NCBI GenBank assembly: GCA_900546315.1
Contig: URCP01000110.1
Coordinates: 1-8,676 of the forward strand
Source: an uncultured Eubacteriales bacterium
GTDB taxonomy: Bacteria; Bacillota; Clostridia; Oscillospirales; CAG-272
DNA: 8,676 bases
Direction of reading: 5' to 3'
Shown here: positions 5,757-8,676 of the stretch, piece after piece
How the letters are laid out: every line of letters begins with the position of its first letter
Numbering within the stretch: position 1 is the stretch's first letter
Program-made: the position numbers and the translations under genes
Notes under the pieces: model-generated
What the model saw: only the letters and a program-made list of their open reading frames with translations
What the model was told of the DNA's origin: nothing
The model's database searches: none

Positions 5757-6017
5757 ATGGAAACAAGAGTCGCCGTGATGGGCATAATCGTCGAGAACAC
5801 CGACTCGGTCGGGGCTCTGAACGAGCTTCTGCACGAGTCGGGAAAGTACATAATCGGTCGGATGGGGATACCGTACCACCAGAGGGGGATAAACATCGTC
5901 TCAATCGCGATAGACGCGCCGCAGGACGTGATCTCCGCCCTCGCCGGGAAAATCGGGAACCTGCCCGGCATCAGCGTCAAGACCGCGTACTCGAATCTCA
6001 CGGGTGAAAAGAAATGA
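5757..6017 (+). CDS. TM1266-family putative iron-only hydrogenase system regulator
   Basis: 86 aa. The sequence METRVAVMGIIVENTDSV, the HESGKYIIGRMGIPYHQRGINIVSIAIDAP core and the NLPGISVKTAYS end are typical of the TM1266 family. These are small ferredoxin-fold (ACT/NikR-C-like) proteins encoded with [FeFe]-hydrogenase maturases and called putative regulators from context; no DNA-binding domain or metal site is visible in this one. The length is normal for the family. The start has AAGGAG 4 nt upstream. It is the first gene of the operon, 43 nt after the leader terminator, and its stop overlaps the hydE start (ATGA), so the two are translationally coupled. Its biochemical role is unknown. 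Confidence 0.9.
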   Translation: METRVAVMGIIVENTDSVGALNELLHESGKYIIGRMGIPYHQRGINIVSIAIDAPQDVISALAGKIGNLPGISVKTAYSNLTGEKK

Positions 6018-7060
6018 CAGAGCGCGCCATGCTGTCCATCCTGTGCCTTGACGCCGGGGAGAAGCTGACGGGGGAGGAATACCGGCGCCTGATCGAAGAC
6101 GCCGACGACGACACAAGAGAGCTTGCCGCGAAGCTCGCCGTGAAGAAGCGCGAGGCGATATACGGTCACGACGTCTATGTCAGAGGGCTCATCGAGATCG
6201 GGAACGTCTGCCGCAACGACTGTCTCTACTGCGGCATCAGACGCTCAAACCGGAAATGCGACAGATATATTCTGACAAAGGAGCAGATACTCGACTGCTG
6301 TACGACCGGTTATGAGCTCGGCTTCCGGACGTTCGTCATGCAGGGCGGGGAGGGCGTGATTCCGGTTGACACGGTCTGCGCGATTGTTTCGGAGATACGG
6401 GAGAAGTTCCCGGACTGCGCGATAACCCTCTCGCTTGGCGAGTACACGCGCGAGGACTACGCGAGAAAGCGCGGGGCGGGCGCGGACAGGTATCTTCTGC
6501 GCCACGAGACCGCGGACAGGGCGCATTATGAGAAGCTTCATCCGGAAGGGATGTCGTTCGACAACAGAATGCGGTGCCTGAGAGACCTTAAGGAGCTCGG
6601 TTTCCAGGTCGGGTGTGGGTTCATGGTCGGCTCGCCGTTCCAGACTCCGGAGTGTCTCGCGGAGGATCTTGAATTCATCGCGGATTTCTCACCGGATATG
6701 TGCGGCATCGGTCCGTTCATTCCGCATAAGGACACGCCGTTCCGGGACTGTCCCGCCGGGACGCTTGAAATGACGACGTTTCTGCTGTCGCTGATCCGGC
6801 TCATCAAGCCGAACATTCTTCTCCCGTCGACGACGGCGCTCGGGACTATAGACCCGCTCGGGCGCGAAAAGGGAATTCTCGCCGGCGCGAACGTCGTCAT
6901 GCCGAACCTCAGCCCGGTCGCGGTGAGAAAGAAATACGAGCTTTACAACAACAAAATCTGCACCGGCGAGGAATCCGCAGAGTGCAGGAACTGTCTCTCG
7001 GCGCGGATGAAGTCGATCGGATACGAGATCGTGACCGCGCGCGGGGATATAAAAAAGTAA
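6014..7060 (+). CDS. hydE: [FeFe]-hydrogenase maturase HydE, radical SAM enzyme
   Basis: 348 aa, the usual length. The radical-SAM cluster motif is C66-x3-C70-x2-C73 (GNVCRNDCLYCGIRR). Family landmarks follow: RYLLRHETAD at 159-168, VGSPFQT at 205-211 and GIGPFIPHKDTPF. The optional second 4Fe-4S motif C-x7-C-x2-C is present at C316, C324 and C327. HydE acts in the cytosol and, with HydG and HydF, builds the H-cluster diiron site; it processes the cysteine-bound iron carbonyl/cyanide precursor on the way to the azadithiolate bridge. Its glycine-rich GGEG at 111-114 carries Gly where the related GGED/SGED motif often has Asp. The start overlaps the preceding stop by 4 nt, with only a weak ribosome site, so translation is coupled. 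hydG follows after 53 nt. BioB-like and PylB relatives are excluded by the HydE-specific motifs. Confidence 0.96.
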   Translation: MTERAMLSILCLDAGEKLTGEEYRRLIEDADDDTRELAAKLAVKKREAIYGHDVYVRGLIEIGNVCRNDCLYCGIRRSNRKCDRYILTKEQILDCCTTGYELGFRTFVMQGGEGVIPVDTVCAIVSEIREKFPDCAITLSLGEYTREDYARKRGAGADRYLLRHETADRAHYEKLHPEGMSFDNRMRCLRDLKELGFQVGCGFMVGSPFQTPECLAEDLEFIADFSPDMCGIGPFIPHKDTPFRDCPAGTLEMTTFLLSLIRLIKPNILLPSTTALGTIDPLGREKGILAGANVVMPNLSPVAVRKKYELYNNKICTGEESAECRNCLSARMKSIGYEIVTARGDIKK

Positions 7061-7113
7061 ATATTATCTGACGGGAAAGTTGATTCTGACCCGCAAGAAA
7101 GGACAAAACAAAA

Positions 7114-8562
7114 ATGGCAGTCTACAATCCGAAATCTCTCCACGCGGAGGAATTCATCAATCACGAGGAAATCCTCGAAACCCTCGAATATGCCGACAAA
7201 AACAGGCACAACGAAGCCCTCATCCGTGAGATACTCGAGAAGGCGCGTCCGAGAAAGAGCGGAAACGAGACGAGGTGCGCCGGGCTCTCACACCGCGAGG
7301 CGTCGGTGCTTTTAGCGTGCGATATACCTGAGCTGAATCAGGAGATGTACCGTCTCGCGGAGGAGATAAAGCTCGCGTTCTACGGCAACCGCATAGTTAT
7401 GTTCGCGCCGCTCTATCTCTCGAATTACTGTGTCAACGGGTGTCTCTACTGCCCGTACCACTACAAGAACAAGCACATAAAGCGCATAAAGCTGACGCAG
7501 GAGCAGGTCGCGCGCGAGGTCGTCGCGCTTCAGGACATGGGGCACAAGCGCCTTGCCATCGAAGCCGGAGAGGATCCGGTCAACAACCCGATCGAGTACA
7601 TACTCGAGTGCATAAACTCGATTTACTCGATAAAGCACAAGAACGGCGCGATCCGCCGCGTCAACGTGAATATTGCCGCGACGACGGTCGAGGAGTACAG
7701 GATGCTGAAGGACGCCGGTATCGGCACGTACATTCTGTTTCAGGAGACCTACCATAAGGAGAGCTACCTCGAGCTGCACCCGACAGGACCAAAGCACAAT
7801 TATGATTACCATACGGAGGCTATGGACAGGGCTATGGACGGCGGGATTGACGACGTCGGGCTGGGCGTGCTGTTCGGGCTTGATAAGTTCCGTTATGAGT
7901 TCGCGGGGCTTCTGATGCACGCGGAGCATCTTGAGGCTGTTCACGGCGTCGGACCGCATACCATCAGCGTTCCGAGAGTGAAGAAGGCGGACGACATCGA
8001 CCCGACGGCGTTTGACAACAGTCTGACCGACGAGTTGTTCTGCAAGATCGCGGCGTGCATACGCATTGCCGTGCCTTATACGGGCATGATCATCTCTACG
8101 CGCGAGAATCAGGCGGTCAGGGAGAAGATGCTGGGGCTCGGCGTTTCGCAGATAAGCGGCGCTTCGAGGACGTCTGTCGGCGGATATTGTGAGGAGGAGA
8201 GACCGCATGACTCGGAGCAGTTTGACGTTTCGGACCAGAGGACGCTCGACGAGGTCGTGAACTGGCTGATGCGTCTCGGCTACATACCGTCGTTCTGCAC
8301 GGCGTGCTATCGCGAGGGGCGGACGGGAGACCGGTTCATGAGCCTGTGCAAGAGCGGGCAGATACAAAACTGCTGCCACCCGAACGCGCTGATGACGCTC
8401 GCCGAGTACCTGACCGACTACGCGACAGAGGATACGAAAAAGATCGGCTTTGAGCTGATCGACCGCGAGCTCGGGAATATCCCGAAGGAAAAGGTCCGTG
8501 AGATAGCGAGAGCGAACATTAACGCCATTGAGACGTCAAATCGCCGCGATTTCAGATTTTAA
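7114..8562 (+). CDS. hydG: [FeFe]-hydrogenase maturase HydG, tyrosine lyase
   Basis: 482 aa, close to the family norm. The radical-SAM motif is C106-x3-C110-x2-C113 (SNYCVNGCLYCPYH). The C-terminal auxiliary cluster motif C-x2-C-x22-C is complete (C395, C398, C421, in FCTACYREGRTGDRF and QNCCHPNAL). HydG cleaves tyrosine to p-cresol and dehydroglycine, which yields CO and CN- on the dangler iron of the auxiliary cluster; the presence of C395/C398/C421 separates it from the thiamine enzyme ThiH. It is cytosolic. AAAGGA lies 10 nt before the ATG. It is 53 nt after hydE with no strong terminator between, so it belongs to the same transcript. hydF is not seen before the window ends 114 nt downstream. 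Confidence 0.97.
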   Translation: MAVYNPKSLHAEEFINHEEILETLEYADKNRHNEALIREILEKARPRKSGNETRCAGLSHREASVLLACDIPELNQEMYRLAEEIKLAFYGNRIVMFAPLYLSNYCVNGCLYCPYHYKNKHIKRIKLTQEQVAREVVALQDMGHKRLAIEAGEDPVNNPIEYILECINSIYSIKHKNGAIRRVNVNIAATTVEEYRMLKDAGIGTYILFQETYHKESYLELHPTGPKHNYDYHTEAMDRAMDGGIDDVGLGVLFGLDKFRYEFAGLLMHAEHLEAVHGVGPHTISVPRVKKADDIDPTAFDNSLTDELFCKIAACIRIAVPYTGMIISTRENQAVREKMLGLGVSQISGASRTSVGGYCEEERPHDSEQFDVSDQRTLDEVVNWLMRLGYIPSFCTACYREGRTGDRFMSLCKSGQIQNCCHPNALMTLAEYLTDYATEDTKKIGFELIDRELGNIPKEKVREIARANINAIETSNRRDFRF

Positions 8563-8585
8563 GAATTGTATAAAGCTTTTGAAAA

Positions 8586-8676
8586 GGAGGGGGGCGGGGG
8601 GGGGAGAAAAATTTTTGGGAAAATTTTTTGGAACCCCCCGCACCAAACAATAATGGGGGGGTAAAGATGGGTTGGG
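8586..8676. other. Low-complexity G-run and A/T-run tail with hairpin potential
   Basis: G-runs (8589-8594, 8596-8604) are followed by AAAAATTTT/AAAATTTTT arms around TGGG (8607-8628), CCCCCC (8634-8639) and then G7 (8655-8661). G6 with C6 plus the A/T stem makes one long hairpin, but no T-run follows it, so it is not a standard intrinsic terminator. Composition is unlike the rest of the window. It may be the 3' end of the hydG transcript or degraded sequence at a contig end. Confidence 0.5.

Noticed and set aside
5639..6169. Minus-strand frame across the leader and TM1266/hydE genes
   Set aside because: Crosses a terminator and two well-supported genes, with no conserved domain.
7061..7113. 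Terminator between hydE and hydG
   Set aside because: CGGG/CCCG can pair but only over 4 bp with a long loop and no U-run.
7312..8379. 355-codon minus-strand frame opposite hydG
   Set aside because: Shadow frame; hydG on the plus strand has all conserved motifs.

Overview
The window reads as chromosomal DNA of a strictly anaerobic, fairly GC-rich member of the Clostridia (Firmicutes), of the gut Oscillospirales/Ruminococcus type. The evidence is gene content (sensory [FeFe] hydrogenase, SpoIIE-type phosphatase, hydrogenase maturases), strong AAGGAGG-like ribosome binding sites and consensus SigA promoters in AT-rich spacers. The taxon is inferred from these features, not from a marker gene. 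No tRNA, rRNA, CRISPR array or transposase is visible.

Positions 1-4312, all on the minus strand, form a putative H2/redox signalling operon. From its promoter at 4312-4284 it reads: an APH-fold small kinase (4227-3475), two paralogous thioredoxin-like [2Fe-2S] ferredoxins (3403-3161 and 3130-2870), a group C (sensory) [FeFe] hydrogenase with a PAS domain and C-terminal helix (2752-1076), and a SpoIIE/PP2C-type phosphatase (1083 to beyond position 1) that overlaps the hydrogenase gene by 8 bases. The hydrogenase probably senses H2 or redox state through its H-cluster and passes the signal via the PAS domain to the phosphatase. A Rex-like operator overlaps the operon promoter.

Positions 4356-5756 hold a LysR-type regulator (5288-4356, minus) and its divergent control region. 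Two near-perfect promoters face away from each other and a palindrome lies almost exactly midway between their predicted start sites. This is the classic arrangement of a LysR regulator controlling a divergent operon.

Positions 5471-8562, plus strand, form the [FeFe]-hydrogenase maturation operon: a TTGACA-N17-TATAAT promoter, a leader of about 250 nt ending in an intrinsic terminator just before the first gene, then the TM1266-family regulator, hydE and hydG. hydE and hydG encode the radical-SAM enzymes for the H-cluster dithiolate bridge and the CO/CN- ligands. hydF, the usual third maturase, is not in the window. The leader with its terminator looks like a transcription attenuator and matches no riboswitch class I recognise. 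It is the strongest candidate for something undescribed here.

The last 90 bases (8586-8676) are low-complexity G-runs and A/T-runs around a hairpin, either an unusual 3' structure or unreliable contig-end sequence.
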